Source: an uncultured Acidobacteriota bacterium
GTDB taxonomy: Bacteria > Acidobacteriota > CAIWXX01
DNA length: 64,000 nucleotides
Assembly: GCA_903916735.1 (NCBI GenBank)
Contig: CAIWXX010000054.1
Span: forward strand, 1-64,000
Reading direction: 5' to 3'
Position 1 is the first letter of the stretch; every line of letters begins with the position of its first letter. A program made the translations under genes and the position numbers. The notes under the pieces were generated by a model, which ran no database searches, was not told where the DNA came from, and saw only the letters and a list, made by a program, of their open reading frames with translations. Positions 35,583-45,576 of the stretch are shown here, piece by piece.

Positions 35583-37058
35583 TTAAGCACTCGTGGCAAC
35601 CACGTCCAGGAGCTCGATGAGATCCGCGATGGTTGTCAGCGGGTTAATGATTGTGCAACGCAGAAACCGCTTGCCTTTGAGATCAGTCTGGACCAGGTAG
35701 AAACGTCCCGTCCGCAGGATGCAATTGCGGATTTGCTGTTGCAGGTCATTCAATCCACTTTCATCCAGGCCCCTTTTCAGGTAGCGGAAACAGATAATAT
35801 TACTTTGCGGCAAAGCAGCCAGTTCGAAATCGGCCCGTGCCTTGATCTTCTGCGCAAATTCCTGAGTCAGATCGTACATGGCGTCGACATAATCACAAAA
35901 AAAACGGGTGCCTAGGACCGAAAGACAGATATAGAGTTTGAGCCCCATCATGCTTTTGGTGCACTCGATCGTCCTGTGAGCGAAATTGTACCACTCCTCG
36001 TGAGCACTCTTTGAAAAAAGATAGCTCGCTTTCTGAGCGAAGGCGTCGTAAGAGTGATCGCCGTTTCTGAAGATCACAGCCGTGGTCAGAGCCGGCATCA
36101 AGAGCATCTTGTGCGCATCCCAAACCACCGAGTCGGCTTGTTCAATCCCCCGCAAGAGGCCGCGATATTTTTTCGATAAGAGAGCGACGGCGCCGTGAGC
36201 GCCATCGACGTGAAGCCAAATATGGTTTTGCCGACAAAAAGCAGCCAGATCTTCCAGGGGATCATATGTTCCGGTGGCGGTAGAGCAGCCGTTGACCACA
36301 AGTGCCATGACTTTCCTCCCGTGCTGGTGGAGATGCCTGTATGTTTTCTCCACGTCGGGGAGGCCGATCTGAAAAGTGTCGTTGACCGGCAGCAAGTGCA
36401 CCGCATTCTCACCCAGCCCCATGATGCTGATCGCGCGAGAAACCGAATAATGACACTGCTCCGAAACCAGGACGGCCAGGCCTTCTTTTGAATCAACACC
36501 CTCAGTCCATGCGTTGGTGGAGGATTGCACCTGGCGAGCGGCGAGCAGTGCGGTCAGGTTACCGATCGTGCCGCCGGACGTGAAAACGCCATCGGCATGG
36601 CGATCGAAGCCGATCACGCCTGCCATCCAATCGATGACCCGTTTCTCCATGGCGACATCGGCCGGCCCCATTTCATAAACCGCACTGCTATTGTTCAGGA
36701 AGTCGCTGACGAATTCCATTAATGTCGCCAACGGGAGGGGTGCCGTCGTCTGATGGCCGACATATCGAGGATGATGGAGGTGGTTGGATTGAGCGACCGC
36801 TTGCTGTACCAATTTCAGCCAGTCGCCATTGCCCTGGTCAGGAAAATCTGCAGGCCATTGATCGAGCATTGCCAGCGGAACGATGTCGGGAAGAACCGCC
36901 TCGACCTGCCGATTGGAAACCCGGGACAAATAATCGGCGAGGAGGTCCACCACTTGATGCCCTCGTGCCCGAAAAAGCTCGGCATCGAATTCCTGTTTGA
37001 TTTTTTCCACTTTTGAGGAAATTTGATTTTCAGTCCCCTTTCCCAATTCAGACTCCAT
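35583..37058 (-). CDS. PLP-dependent group II amino acid decarboxylase
   Basis: A 491-residue enzyme of the glutamate/aromatic amino acid decarboxylase family, which removes the alpha-carboxyl group to give an amine. The PLP Lys is Lys317 in VVWDAHKMLLMPA; HVDGAHGAVALL holds the pyridine-contact Asp and Ala, and FTSGGTIGNLTALLAAR the phosphate-binding loop. Substrate cannot be read from sequence. A polyamine-type transporter lies 1.7 kb downstream on the same strand, so an amine product fed to or exchanged with polyamine metabolism is possible. No near neighbour is co-transcribed. Confidence 0.9.
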   Translation of the reverse strand: MESELGKGTENQISSKVEKIKQEFDAELFRARGHQVVDLLADYLSRVSNRQVEAVLPDIVPLAMLDQWPADFPDQGNGDWLKLVQQAVAQSNHLHHPRYVGHQTTAPLPLATLMEFVSDFLNNSSAVYEMGPADVAMEKRVIDWMAGVIGFDRHADGVFTSGGTIGNLTALLAARQVQSSTNAWTEGVDSKEGLAVLVSEQCHYSVSRAISIMGLGENAVHLLPVNDTFQIGLPDVEKTYRHLHQHGRKVMALVVNGCSTATGTYDPLEDLAAFCRQNHIWLHVDGAHGAVALLSKKYRGLLRGIEQADSVVWDAHKMLLMPALTTAVIFRNGDHSYDAFAQKASYLFSKSAHEEWYNFAHRTIECTKSMMGLKLYICLSVLGTRFFCDYVDAMYDLTQEFAQKIKARADFELAALPQSNIICFRYLKRGLDESGLNDLQQQIRNCILRTGRFYLVQTDLKGKRFLRCTIINPLTTIADLIELLDVVATSA

Positions 37059-37277
37059 CTTCTATTTCAGCACATGCGATCATTCATTTTTGCATGTCCA
37101 AGAGGCCTGTTTGTGTTGGGCGGCCGCCCCTGATGTCGTTCCCCTATTTCCCATGGAAATCTGTGTCATAATAGAAGGCTCTTTGCCTCTCTGATCGCAT
37201 GCAAAACCAACTGCTGTGGAGAATCATGGAAGATGCATGCCTCAAAAGGAAATGACCGGCTGAGTTGTCATCTGACG

Positions 37278-37772
37278 TCATCGTTCAGAGTGCTCATTTT
37301 TGAGCTGCTTCCCGGTTGCCAAGAAGTGGTTCAGCGACTTCTCCCACCATGTCACCATATCATGGAATCCTTTCTTCGAGTGACGAGTCTCCAGAATCCG
37401 GTTGCCGGCTTCACTTAAGGTCGTGAACTCATACATGATGTGAGCGGCGGTCGGGCCATCCGCACATGCGCTCAGAGTGACACGCAGCCGTGTCACGACA
37501 TAACCGGGCGTGACGCGGACGAATTCCACAACCCCTCTTTCTTTGTCATGCTGTGTGATCATCCAGGTCGTCTCGGGCTCTCCATCATGATGGGTCATAA
37601 AAACGCATCCATCTTCCGCAAATCCGCTGGACGAGTACACCATGTTGTACGTAAAGCCATCGAGCCACTGCGCCTCTTGAACGGGGCATATAAGCGGAAA
37701 GACCTTCTCCGCCGGCGCCTCGATTTTCTGGACATAGCTCCGAACAATCCGACGAGATTGGAAACCATGCAT
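37278..37772 (-). CDS. SRPBCC (START-like) family protein
   Basis: A 164-residue protein with a helix-grip fold (YVQKIEAPAEKVFPLICPVQ, later TWMITQHDKERGVVEFVRVT), typical of the polyketide cyclase/START-like superfamily that binds hydrophobic ligands. The frame is open further upstream, but ATG 37772 (MHGFQSRRIVRSY) begins the conserved fold and has GGCGGGG a short distance before it. Ligand and role are unknown; it stands alone, 219 bp beyond the start side of the decarboxylase. Confidence 0.75.
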   Translation of the reverse strand: MHGFQSRRIVRSYVQKIEAPAEKVFPLICPVQEAQWLDGFTYNMVYSSSGFAEDGCVFMTHHDGEPETTWMITQHDKERGVVEFVRVTPGYVVTRLRVTLSACADGPTAAHIMYEFTTLSEAGNRILETRHSKKGFHDMVTWWEKSLNHFLATGKQLKNEHSER

Positions 37773-38709
37773 TGTGTCACCCCGCCTTTCTTTCTGAAAA
37801 GATTGCGACTCTTCGCTGACCAGTCCGCGCGGTCTCTGGGCCATGAATACCGATCCCAGCAGCACCACCGCACAGCCAAATGCTATTTGTGAAATGCCTC
37901 CAAGGACCTTTCCTTTCTGCCCGGCCTGTCAAAAGGCCGCCGGACATATCGAAAATTGCACTATGTTATCAATGTACCAAGTTATCAATATAGATATTAC
38001 AAAATCAATGATCGGCTGTCAAGGCGTCAATACCAAAACGGTAGCCGACGCGCTGACGGTTCCTCTATATCTGCGACATCCGCTGAACGTGCCGTACAGT
38101 CGCCGGCGATTCGGATGATCTGCCGTGACCGCGAGGATCCCAGTGGAGGGTCAATGCGAGCCGAAAGAATGAGGTTTTATCGGGGCGTGTGTCCGAACTA
38201 ACCCCAACTTCCGAATACGATGACACCCCACCATGCCAGGTACACAGTTGCCAATGACATTCAATTGGTTTTATCGTGTACTTGATAAGATAGTGTTTAT
38301 TAGAGCCACCCGACACCAGTGCTTCAACCGCGCTCTTGCGGCTGATGGCACGAGTGTATGAATTAAGCCCGACGGCGATGCCGCCACAGAGGCGAGCAGC
38401 GCCGATTGCTGAGATCGTATCTTTTAATGTCTAAACGGCGAAATGTCGACACGAAATGGCTAGACCTTCGGAACATGCAAGATCCCATCCGAACTTCTTA
38501 GGAATGCAGGAAGTAGGGAAACCAGGAACGAATCGACCATTGCCAGCACACGACCTTCCGTTCCTGCATTCCTCCCTTCCTGGCTTCCTGAGAGGTCTGG
38601 AGTCCCTCTGTGATGCGGCCACCGTCTTTGGTTCTGGCTCCGCCAAGCGGGGAGGTTGGGGGTAACGGTTCCTCTGTCGCACCCTCAGCCCTTGAGGCCA
38701 CTGTCAACC
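37773..38709. other. Long intergenic region with a dispersed repeat
   Basis: No gene recognised in over 900 bp. The right part is repeat copy R2 (38428-38644). The left part (37773-38427) shows nothing I can identify; short frames lack recognisable domains. Confidence 0.4.
38428..38644 (+). repeat. Dispersed repeat family, copy R2
   Basis: It starts TGTCTAAACGGCGAAATGTC and continues with GGAACATGCAAGATCCCATC, GGAATGCAGGAA, TTCCTGCATTCC, CTTCCTGGCTTCCTGAGAGG, ending TTTGGTTCTGGCTCCGCC. The first about 75 bases are the inverse of the last part of R4 (47450-47520); the last about 90 bases match R3 and the inverse of R4's beginning. Confidence 0.75.
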
Positions 38710-40566
38710 CTACGTCCCCCTCAACTCGGTCCATGCCCGCTCCATTTCAATCGTGAACTCGCCGATGTCATGTGTGATCCTGTAACGGCTCAAATCATCC
38801 ACCGGCGGAAAGAGGATGGTATCGCGACGAAGGTTTTCATCGAGCAGGCGGCGGGCGTCCGGATTAGGCATCGCATAGAGGATCTTCCGCATATTGCGGG
38901 CGGACACGTCAGGTCGCAACAGAAAGTTGAGAAACAGCTCGGCTTCTTCTTTATGCGTCGACTTCTTCGGGATGCACATGTTGTCTATAAACATCATGCA
39001 TCCCTCCTTCGGAAGCACGAACTTGAACTCTGGGTGCTCCTGGTTTAATCGAAACGCGTTGCCAGACCAGTCTTGAGCGATCAGTGCATCGCCGTTGATC
39101 AGAAGATCATTGATCAAATTGGCTTCGTATTTCCTCAGTAGCGGTTTCTGCCGCATCAGCAATTCCAGGGCCTGCCGCAGATGCGATGGATCCGTATCGG
39201 TCGGAGGGTAACCGAGTCGGATGTATGAAACAGCAAAAACCTCGCGCATGTCGTCCACCATCAGGAGTTTCCCGGCATAGCGTTCATCCCACATCACATT
39301 CCAGCTGTCGACAGGGTCTGTCACGACCGAGCTGTTATAGACAAAACCGGTAAAGCCATATGCATAGGGGACCGAGTATCGGCCGTCCGGGTCGTACCAG
39401 AGTTTCCTGAAAGTGGGATCGATATGTTCGAGGTTAGGGATGTTGCGAGGGTTTAGCGGTGCAATCAGCCCTTCACGGATCATGATCTGCACCATGAACC
39501 CGGTCGGCACAATGATGTCGTATCCGGTGGCTCCCATCTGCAGCTTGGAGAGAAGCTCTTCGTTGCTGTTGGTGTAATCCTGCGTGACCTTCACACCGTA
39601 GGTTTTCTGGAAATCGGTCAATATGGACTGGTCGATGTATTCAGCGAAAATATACAGGCGCACGACCCGCTCTTCGCGCGGCGAGAAAAGCGTGAACGCG
39701 CAAAGTGCAATTCCGATCACACCGAGGAGAACGTACGAAAATAACCGGATGGCGCGGCTGGTTTGAGCGCCAGTTTGGATCAGTGTCGCAGCGATGATAG
39801 TCGACGCCGTCAAGACGATGAGAATTGTGGAAACGGCATTAACCGCGGGAGTGATACCGAATTTGATGAGGGAATAGATCTTCAGGGGCAGCGTTGATGA
39901 GCCGGGTCCGGCTGTGAAGAACGTCACAACGAAATCGTCGAGACTGAGAGTGAATGCGAAAAGCGCTCCCGCAATGATGCCGGGTGAGATCGCCGGCAGG
40001 ACGACATGGAAAAAGGCCTGAAGGCGAGTGGCGCCGAGATCGAGGCATGCGTTTTCAAGGTTTCTATCAAAGTTGCGTACCTTGGCCAGTACGATCAGGG
40101 TAACGAACGAGATACTGAATGTGATGTGAGCACAGATGATGGAGACAATACCGAGCGGCATTCGGATGAAAACGAAGAGGGCCAGCAGTGAGATACCAAA
40201 GATGATTTCAGGGATAATGATCGGCACATGAAGCAGGCTTTGGAAGAGAGCGCGTCCGCGAAAGGAATACTTGCCGAGTGCCAGGGCAGCGAGAGTGCCG
40301 AGAACCGTTGAGGCGGCGGTGCTGGCAACGGCAATGATGAGCGAGTTACGGACGGCGATCCACAGCGCTCGATCGGAGAAAGCCACCGCATACCAGTCCA
40401 GTGTGAAGCCTGACCAACTCGTGATGTTTCGCGATGCGTTGAAAGAGAAAAACATCAGCAGCAGCAATGGCGAAAGAAGAAAGAGAACGACGAGCGAGCT
40501 TAATACCCTGAGCCACCACCCCTTCCCAATCCGCAAATCATTCGCACGCGAAAGACCACCCTCCAT
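38710..40566 (-). CDS. Fused polyamine ABC permease (PotC) and binding protein (PotD)
   Basis: A 618-residue fusion. Residues about 1-270 are a PotC-like permease with about six membrane helices and the coupling loop ENACLDLGATRLQAFFHVVLP. A further membrane helix (about 272-295) anchors residues about 305-618, a PotD-type periplasmic spermidine/putrescine-binding domain (LYIFAEYIDQSILTDFQKTY, then SKLQMGATGYDIIVPTGFMV). So the binding protein is tethered permanently to its permease. It follows potB by 3 bp, and no separate potD is present. Substrate is inferred to be a polyamine from family resemblance. Confidence 0.92.
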   Translation of the reverse strand: MEGGLSRANDLRIGKGWWLRVLSSLVVLFLLSPLLLLMFFSFNASRNITSWSGFTLDWYAVAFSDRALWIAVRNSLIIAVASTAASTVLGTLAALALGKYSFRGRALFQSLLHVPIIIPEIIFGISLLALFVFIRMPLGIVSIICAHITFSISFVTLIVLAKVRNFDRNLENACLDLGATRLQAFFHVVLPAISPGIIAGALFAFTLSLDDFVVTFFTAGPGSSTLPLKIYSLIKFGITPAVNAVSTILIVLTASTIIAATLIQTGAQTSRAIRLFSYVLLGVIGIALCAFTLFSPREERVVRLYIFAEYIDQSILTDFQKTYGVKVTQDYTNSNEELLSKLQMGATGYDIIVPTGFMVQIMIREGLIAPLNPRNIPNLEHIDPTFRKLWYDPDGRYSVPYAYGFTGFVYNSSVVTDPVDSWNVMWDERYAGKLLMVDDMREVFAVSYIRLGYPPTDTDPSHLRQALELLMRQKPLLRKYEANLINDLLINGDALIAQDWSGNAFRLNQEHPEFKFVLPKEGCMMFIDNMCIPKKSTHKEEAELFLNFLLRPDVSARNMRKILYAMPNPDARRLLDENLRRDTILFPPVDDLSRYRITHDIGEFTIEMERAWTELRGT

Positions 40567-40569
40567 CTC

Positions 40570-41436
40570 TTACCTCACTGCCGCAGGGGTTCCCTGCACC
40601 GGTTCTATATAGCGCAGGTAAAGCACAACAAATACCATCACAACGAAGATCAACGTCGCCGAGATTGCCGAGCCGAACGGCCAGTTCCTGGCTTGCGTGA
40701 ATGCGTCGGTGATAATGTTCCCAATCATAATATTATTGGGGCCGCCGAGAATTTCGGGAATGACGAAATTGCCCATCGTCGGCACGAATGTGAAAACAAT
40801 GCCGGCGAAGACACCCGGCAGAGACTGCGGTAGCGTGATATTCAGGAATGTACGGAAGCGGCTTGCCCCGAGGTCCATTGAGGCCTCCAGCAGTGTCGCG
40901 TCCATGCGATCGAGTGATGCGAAGATCGGGAGCACCATGAAGGGCAGGTTCCAGTAGACAAATCCGATGAAGACGGCGATGAGCGTGTTCATAATATGGA
41001 GCGGTCGGGAGATCAACCCGGTCGCCACGAATAAGTTATTGAGCCAGCCGTTATCGCCGATGAGTGTGACGATGGAGTACATCCGGATCATAAAATTCGT
41101 CCAGAAAGGAAGGATGATCAGGAACATCATCACAGATTTGACGCGAGTTGTCGCGAAAGCCATGTAATAGGCAATCGGATATGAGAGCGTCAGCGTGAGA
41201 ACCGTATTGATGGTTGCGATCAGCACCGAACGGCCGAAAACCCGCACATAAAGCGGGTCAAACAGGTGCCTGTAATGTTCGAGCGTGAAGCCCGGAATCA
41301 CACCTCCATAGGTCCCGCGGTAGGAAACGCTATAGATCAGGACGATGAGGAGCGGCACGGCGAAAAAAACGATCAACCAGAAGAGCGGTGGAAAAAGCAG
41401 AACGTGAAATTCGCGAATCTTCAACCGACTACGCAC
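40570..41436 (-). CDS. potB: Spermidine/putrescine-type ABC transporter permease
   Basis: A 288-residue inner-membrane permease with six predicted helices and the EAA coupling motif (LLEASMDLGASRFRTFLNIT, then LPQSLPGVFAGIVFTFVPTM). It pairs with the fused PotC-PotD subunit and the ATPase PotA. Its start overlaps the potA stop by 8 bp and its stop is 3 bp before the fusion gene, a tight operon. Confidence 0.92.
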   Translation of the reverse strand: MRSRLKIREFHVLLFPPLFWLIVFFAVPLLIVLIYSVSYRGTYGGVIPGFTLEHYRHLFDPLYVRVFGRSVLIATINTVLTLTLSYPIAYYMAFATTRVKSVMMFLIILPFWTNFMIRMYSIVTLIGDNGWLNNLFVATGLISRPLHIMNTLIAVFIGFVYWNLPFMVLPIFASLDRMDATLLEASMDLGASRFRTFLNITLPQSLPGVFAGIVFTFVPTMGNFVIPEILGGPNNIMIGNIITDAFTQARNWPFGSAISATLIFVVMVFVVLYLRYIEPVQGTPAAVR

Positions 41437-42511
41437 GAATCACTCCCCCGGATGTTTTGCTCCACATCAGATGCACCTCTTCGCCGGGTTCATAAAACCC
41501 TTCGGTCATCCCCGGCAGGTAGTTCTGCACGTGCACAGTGACCGTATTGCCGGGGCGCAATTCGATGCGATATACAGTGGTCTCTCCCATATAGACAGAT
41601 TCACGAATGATCCCGTTGATGGAGTTCTCATATTCCTGGGGGCCGACTAGGCTCATCTTGAGCCGTTCGGGCCGGATCATGAACACCACATCATCGCCTG
41701 CCGTGACATCGGATGGTTTCTGCAACCGGACGGACGTGTCGCCGGTCACATGGAGCGTGCATCCGTCTGGATCCGTCGCAACGACCGTGCCATCGAAAAA
41801 ATTCATCGATCCGATAAACTCGGCCACGAACCTCGTTGCCGGTCGTTCGTAAATCCCTCGCGGCTCATCGCACTGTTCGATGACGCCTGCCTTCATGACG
41901 GCGACTCGATGCGCCATCGCCAGCGCCTCGGTTTGGTTATGCGTCACGAAAACGAATGTGATTCCGATCCGTTTCTGCAATTCCACAAGTTCAGTGCGCG
42001 TCTGTTCCGCGATCTTCTTATCCAGCGCGCTCATGGGTTCATCCAGCAACAGCACTGCCGGCCGGTTCACGAGCGCGCGCGCCAGCGCCACCCGCTGCTG
42101 TTGTCCGCCTGACAGCTGCGCCGGCATTCGTTCTTCCAGGCCGCCTAATCCGACCATCGCAATAGCCTCTTCGACACGCGTGCGTAATTCCATCTGAGCG
42201 ATTCCCTTGATGCGTAATCCGTAACTAATATTCCGATGAACGTTCATGTTCGGGAACAGCGCGTAGTTCTGAAAGACCGTGTTGACATCTCGGCGATAGG
42301 GCGGCAGGTCGGTGATGGGCACGCCGTTGAGCAGAATCTGTCCGCTGTCGGGTCTCTCAAATCCCGCGATCATTCTCAGGATGGTGCTCTTGCCGCAGCC
42401 ACTCGGCCCCAACAAGCAGAAAAATTCGCCTTTCTCCAAAGAGAGGCTGACATCCCTCGCCGCCGTTGTCGCACCATAGAGTTTGGTGAGGTTCCGTATT
42501 TCAAGAATCAT
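41429..42511 (-). CDS. potA: Spermidine/putrescine-type ABC transporter ATPase
   Basis: A 360-residue ATP-binding subunit. Walker A is GPSGCGKST (about 35-43), the signature LSGGQQQRVALARALVNRP, Walker B LLLDEPMSALD, and the H-loop FVTHNQ. The C-terminal TOBE domain (VVFMIRPERLKM) is typical of PotA and related importers. GAGGAGC upstream supports the start. It is first gene of the potA-potB-potCD operon; a 116-bp gap separates it from the reductase gene upstream. Confidence 0.94.
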   Translation of the reverse strand: MILEIRNLTKLYGATTAARDVSLSLEKGEFFCLLGPSGCGKSTILRMIAGFERPDSGQILLNGVPITDLPPYRRDVNTVFQNYALFPNMNVHRNISYGLRIKGIAQMELRTRVEEAIAMVGLGGLEERMPAQLSGGQQQRVALARALVNRPAVLLLDEPMSALDKKIAEQTRTELVELQKRIGITFVFVTHNQTEALAMAHRVAVMKAGVIEQCDEPRGIYERPATRFVAEFIGSMNFFDGTVVATDPDGCTLHVTGDTSVRLQKPSDVTAGDDVVFMIRPERLKMSLVGPQEYENSINGIIRESVYMGETTVYRIELRPGNTVTVHVQNYLPGMTEGFYEPGEEVHLMWSKTSGGVIRA

Positions 42512-42627
42512 CCGGCATTGCTCCTCGGTTCCATCTTCATCGGCTTAACAAAGAGATCTTCCCACAATCCAGAACAATCCGGTACATCCTTCAGATGCAG
42601 AAAATGCCCCCAAATCGGGCTGAAGAA

Positions 42628-43860
42628 TCATCCGTAAATCGTCCTCAGGTCTTCGACGCGCTTCGCGATATCGATCCGATTTGCACAGACCGCTCGACAG
42701 TCTGAACATGAGAGGCAGTTTGTGAAGCTTTTCTTGTGAGGAATTTCCTTCATCGCCTCACGGGCGGCATGAAAGTTTCCATAGATCGTCGCATACAGGT
42801 GCGTCCGCATGAGCGTTGGGACATCGACTCCCGAGGGGCAGGTTGTCACACAATGGCCGCATTGCCGGCAATAAGCCATGGCGAGTTTGACCTTCCGATC
42901 AGAGAGGAATTTCTGTTCTTCAGGAGTGTACTCAAGCGAGGATGCAACCTTGAAATCCATATCCATCTGCTCGAATGTCGTATACCCGGGTATCGCCATA
43001 TGGATATAATCATGTTTCAGCACCCATTTCAGAACGGCGGCGTGATGAATACTACCTTCGTAGTATTTTTGTGTTTCCTCAGGGAGATGCTCCTTGTACC
43101 AGTACTGGGAACATTGAGTTTTCATGGCGACGAGACCAATGCCTTTCCCGTGCGCATCTTTCAAAGCCTGAACGAGATCAGCGTCTCCATCCATGGCATA
43201 GTTGAAGGCGGTCAGGATCACATCCCACACGCCGCTGCGGACCGCATCCCGAAGGCATTCAGTCATGCCGCGATGCGTGCTGAAGCCGATGAACCGCGCC
43301 TTCCCCTGTTTTTTAAGAGTCTGCAACGCATCGATGATTCCAGGATTGTTGAGATACTGAACATCCCACACATTATGAGAATAGAGGATGTCCACATGGT
43401 CCGTTTGGAGACGCTGCAAGCATTCGTCTGCCGTTTTTAGGTAAAAAGCCTTGGCCTTCTCCGGCACCATCCCGCGCTGTTCTTCAGGGATGAATATCTT
43501 CGTGGCGATGACGACGTGATCGCGTGCGTTCAGCTCCTTGATCACCCGGCCCACCATTTCTTCGTTCCGGCCCTGCTGGTAGTAGGCGGCGGTGTCAAAG
43601 TGCCTCACTCCGATTTCATATGATTTTCTGACAAGTTCCGGGTTTGAAGCGTTCATCACTCCCATGCTCACAATCGGGAGCGTGATGCCCGTTTTGCCCA
43701 ACGCCCTGGTGATCAACTCGCGCTTGGCGCTGGTCGGCGGTTGAGGAGTTTCAACAAGCCCACTCGAACCCCGAGCAGCTCCAGCCAGGCCAAATGATGC
43801 TATTCCCGACAGCGTTCCAGTGAGAAACGACCTTCTGTCCAGGCCCCGTTTGTGTTCCAT
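42628..43860 (-). CDS. Tat-exported aldo/keto reductase with two C-terminal 4Fe-4S motifs
   Basis: A 410-residue oxidoreductase. A Tat signal (LDRRSFLTGTLSGIASFGLA) precedes the aldo/keto reductase barrel (about 50-320), whose catalytic set is visible: Asp and Tyr in HFDTAAYYQQG, Lys in VIATKIF and His in LYSHNVWD. The tail holds two CxxCxxCxxxC clusters (CRQCGHCVTTCPSG about 331 and CLSCSDCRAVCANR about 382) able to bind iron-sulfur centres. Such fusions are a known subfamily of unknown substrate. Export suggests periplasmic redox chemistry. It follows the lipoprotein gene by 51 bp. Confidence 0.92.
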   Translation of the reverse strand: MEHKRGLDRRSFLTGTLSGIASFGLAGAARGSSGLVETPQPPTSAKRELITRALGKTGITLPIVSMGVMNASNPELVRKSYEIGVRHFDTAAYYQQGRNEEMVGRVIKELNARDHVVIATKIFIPEEQRGMVPEKAKAFYLKTADECLQRLQTDHVDILYSHNVWDVQYLNNPGIIDALQTLKKQGKARFIGFSTHRGMTECLRDAVRSGVWDVILTAFNYAMDGDADLVQALKDAHGKGIGLVAMKTQCSQYWYKEHLPEETQKYYEGSIHHAAVLKWVLKHDYIHMAIPGYTTFEQMDMDFKVASSLEYTPEEQKFLSDRKVKLAMAYCRQCGHCVTTCPSGVDVPTLMRTHLYATIYGNFHAAREAMKEIPHKKSFTNCLSCSDCRAVCANRIDIAKRVEDLRTIYG

Positions 43861-43911
43861 GAGTGCCTCCCGACACAGTGTGTTGATAAGCCGAACGCAT
43901 CGATAATAAAT

Positions 43912-44796
43912 TCAGTTCGCTTTCTGAATCAGCTCCGACATCGTTTTTAATAACCGGGTTCGAAGAGCGGCATCGCCCAGCTTCATAGCGCCCCCGATAT
44001 ATGTGCCACTCCAGAATAGGGAGATGTCCCCGTGATAGGGATCTGTGAGCGTGTAAGAGCCCTCTTTGAGATCCATCGGCGCCTGGCCCGCGGGCTGACG
44101 TAATCGTCGAAGCATGTCTTCACAATCCTTCGAATCGGCTCCTTGAATGATGAAGAGCTGAAACTCAGCCTTGCCGACGCTATAGTCAGCCGTGAACCCC
44201 GAGTGCAGGAAATCGTAGCCGAACAGATTCTTGGCCACATACTGTTCGGAATGCGCCTTTTTGCCCTCTTCCGGGAACAATGTAAGAGTCGCCGGGAGGA
44301 CGGGGTCGCCCCCGATGTCACTGGCGATCTTCTTCCCAAATGCCTGAAGGATTTCATCGGCTCTGTCACCCAGCTCATAGCCGCTGATTTTCACATAAGC
44401 GTCCCTAAGTACGAAGTTAAGAACAGGCGATTCCAGATAAGCTTCGGCGCCGATGCCTTTCAGGTATTGCCCATCAATCGGCCTTTCCTGACTATACATT
44501 CCAAATGCATCCACCGGCGTCTGGTGATGATAGATCTCCACCGTCACCGATGCATCCTTTTCTCCTGAATATTGCCCGACGCTGAGCTCCCTAAAGTTGT
44601 AGCTCAAATACAACTCGGCTGCTCCATCGATGTACTCGAACAGGTTATCAGGCTCAAAAGTGCGCATGTTCTCGGATTGCTTCCAGCCTGAGATCCCCAA
44701 TATGTTCTCTTTCGTTGTATGTGTGTCCCCGGCGCGCGATTCATGTCCACATCCAAATGTGAAAAGCGACATCAGCGCCAGTGCCAGAATTTTCAT
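43912..44796 (-). CDS. Lipoprotein of a DUF6599-like family
   Basis: A 294-residue lipoprotein (MKILALALMSLFTFGC). The conserved block FEPDNLFEYIDGAAELYLSY and later VTVEIYHHQTPVDAFGMYSQ resemble a family I recall as DUF6599, of unknown function. The frame is open upstream to 44925, but the ATG at 44796 has GGGAG seven bases before it and begins a proper lipoprotein signal. It is likely co-transcribed with the exported Fe-S reductase, so a shared periplasmic redox role is possible. Confidence 0.8.
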   Translation of the reverse strand: MKILALALMSLFTFGCGHESRAGDTHTTKENILGISGWKQSENMRTFEPDNLFEYIDGAAELYLSYNFRELSVGQYSGEKDASVTVEIYHHQTPVDAFGMYSQERPIDGQYLKGIGAEAYLESPVLNFVLRDAYVKISGYELGDRADEILQAFGKKIASDIGGDPVLPATLTLFPEEGKKAHSEQYVAKNLFGYDFLHSGFTADYSVGKAEFQLFIIQGADSKDCEDMLRRLRQPAGQAPMDLKEGSYTLTDPYHGDISLFWSGTYIGGAMKLGDAALRTRLLKTMSELIQKAN

Positions 44797-45179
44797 GAAA
44801 GCTCTCCCTCTATGGTTCTTCATATTCGCGGCAGCTGCACCGCCCACAATTGCCAGAATGTAGGGCCGCCACGCTGGTTTGTCAAACCAGGAACTCGCGG
44901 TTGGTATATAAGATAACAGTCGCATATTCCCGTGCTTCCAATGTCACCCATTTCGGCCACTCAGGCTCTTCCCGATGGTGCCCGTTCTTCTGTGCTTCCC
45001 GCCGCGTGAATGGCAATATCGAGGAGGCTGAGCGTGGGCGATGTTGCTGCGAAGAGCCGTTCTATTGATTCAGCATGCGTCTCACCGGCAGCAAGTGCCG
45101 TGATCGCCAGGTCGGCTTGATTATGATCCCGAAAGAACAGGCAAGAAAATTGGTATCAGTCCGATTTAATACAAAGACA
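44797..45179. other. Intergenic region, nothing recognised
   Basis: Contains the GGGAG ribosome site of the lipoprotein gene (near 44804-44808) and presumably its promoter. I see no gene or repeat in the remaining about 370 bp. Confidence 0.35.
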
Positions 45180-45519
45180 TTATCGTCTTCGCGCAAAGAG
45201 AGAGGTGCGAATGAGAGCTATCGGCGCGAAGACCACAATGGGGCACACACCCAGAAAGGGTGTGATGCGAATAAGATCTTCCACCGGAATGAACATCAGT
45301 ATGATCCCACATACAATAATACCAAATGACCATCGGATGAACACGCGGCCGCCGTACTCATTGATATCGTACCAATCTTCATCCGACCGAAATGCTTTCC
45401 GGATGCGTATGCCATAGTAACAGTTCATCCCCGATTTTGCGCCGAACCAGAGGTATGCCCACGAGGATAAAAATAATTCCACTGGCGATATTCACCAACC
45501 CGAGTGCGATGCTGGGCAT
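45180..45519 (-). pseudogene. Frameshifted SdpI-family membrane protein gene
   Basis: From ATG 45519 the protein begins MPSIALGLVNIASGIIFILV then GIPLVRRK (one membrane helix). About base 45450 the frame must change to continue as NCYYGIRIRKAFRSDEDWYD followed by NEYGGRVFIRW and two more helices, which is the SdpI/YfhL signature. A single-base indel explains the break. Intact homologues are immunity or signal-transducing membrane proteins; here it is probably dead, unless the shift is a sequencing error. Confidence 0.7.
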
Positions 45520-45576
45520 TTCGTGAGCTCTTGACGGTTAAATGATAATACCATCGATGTACATCGAGTGTTTTCA

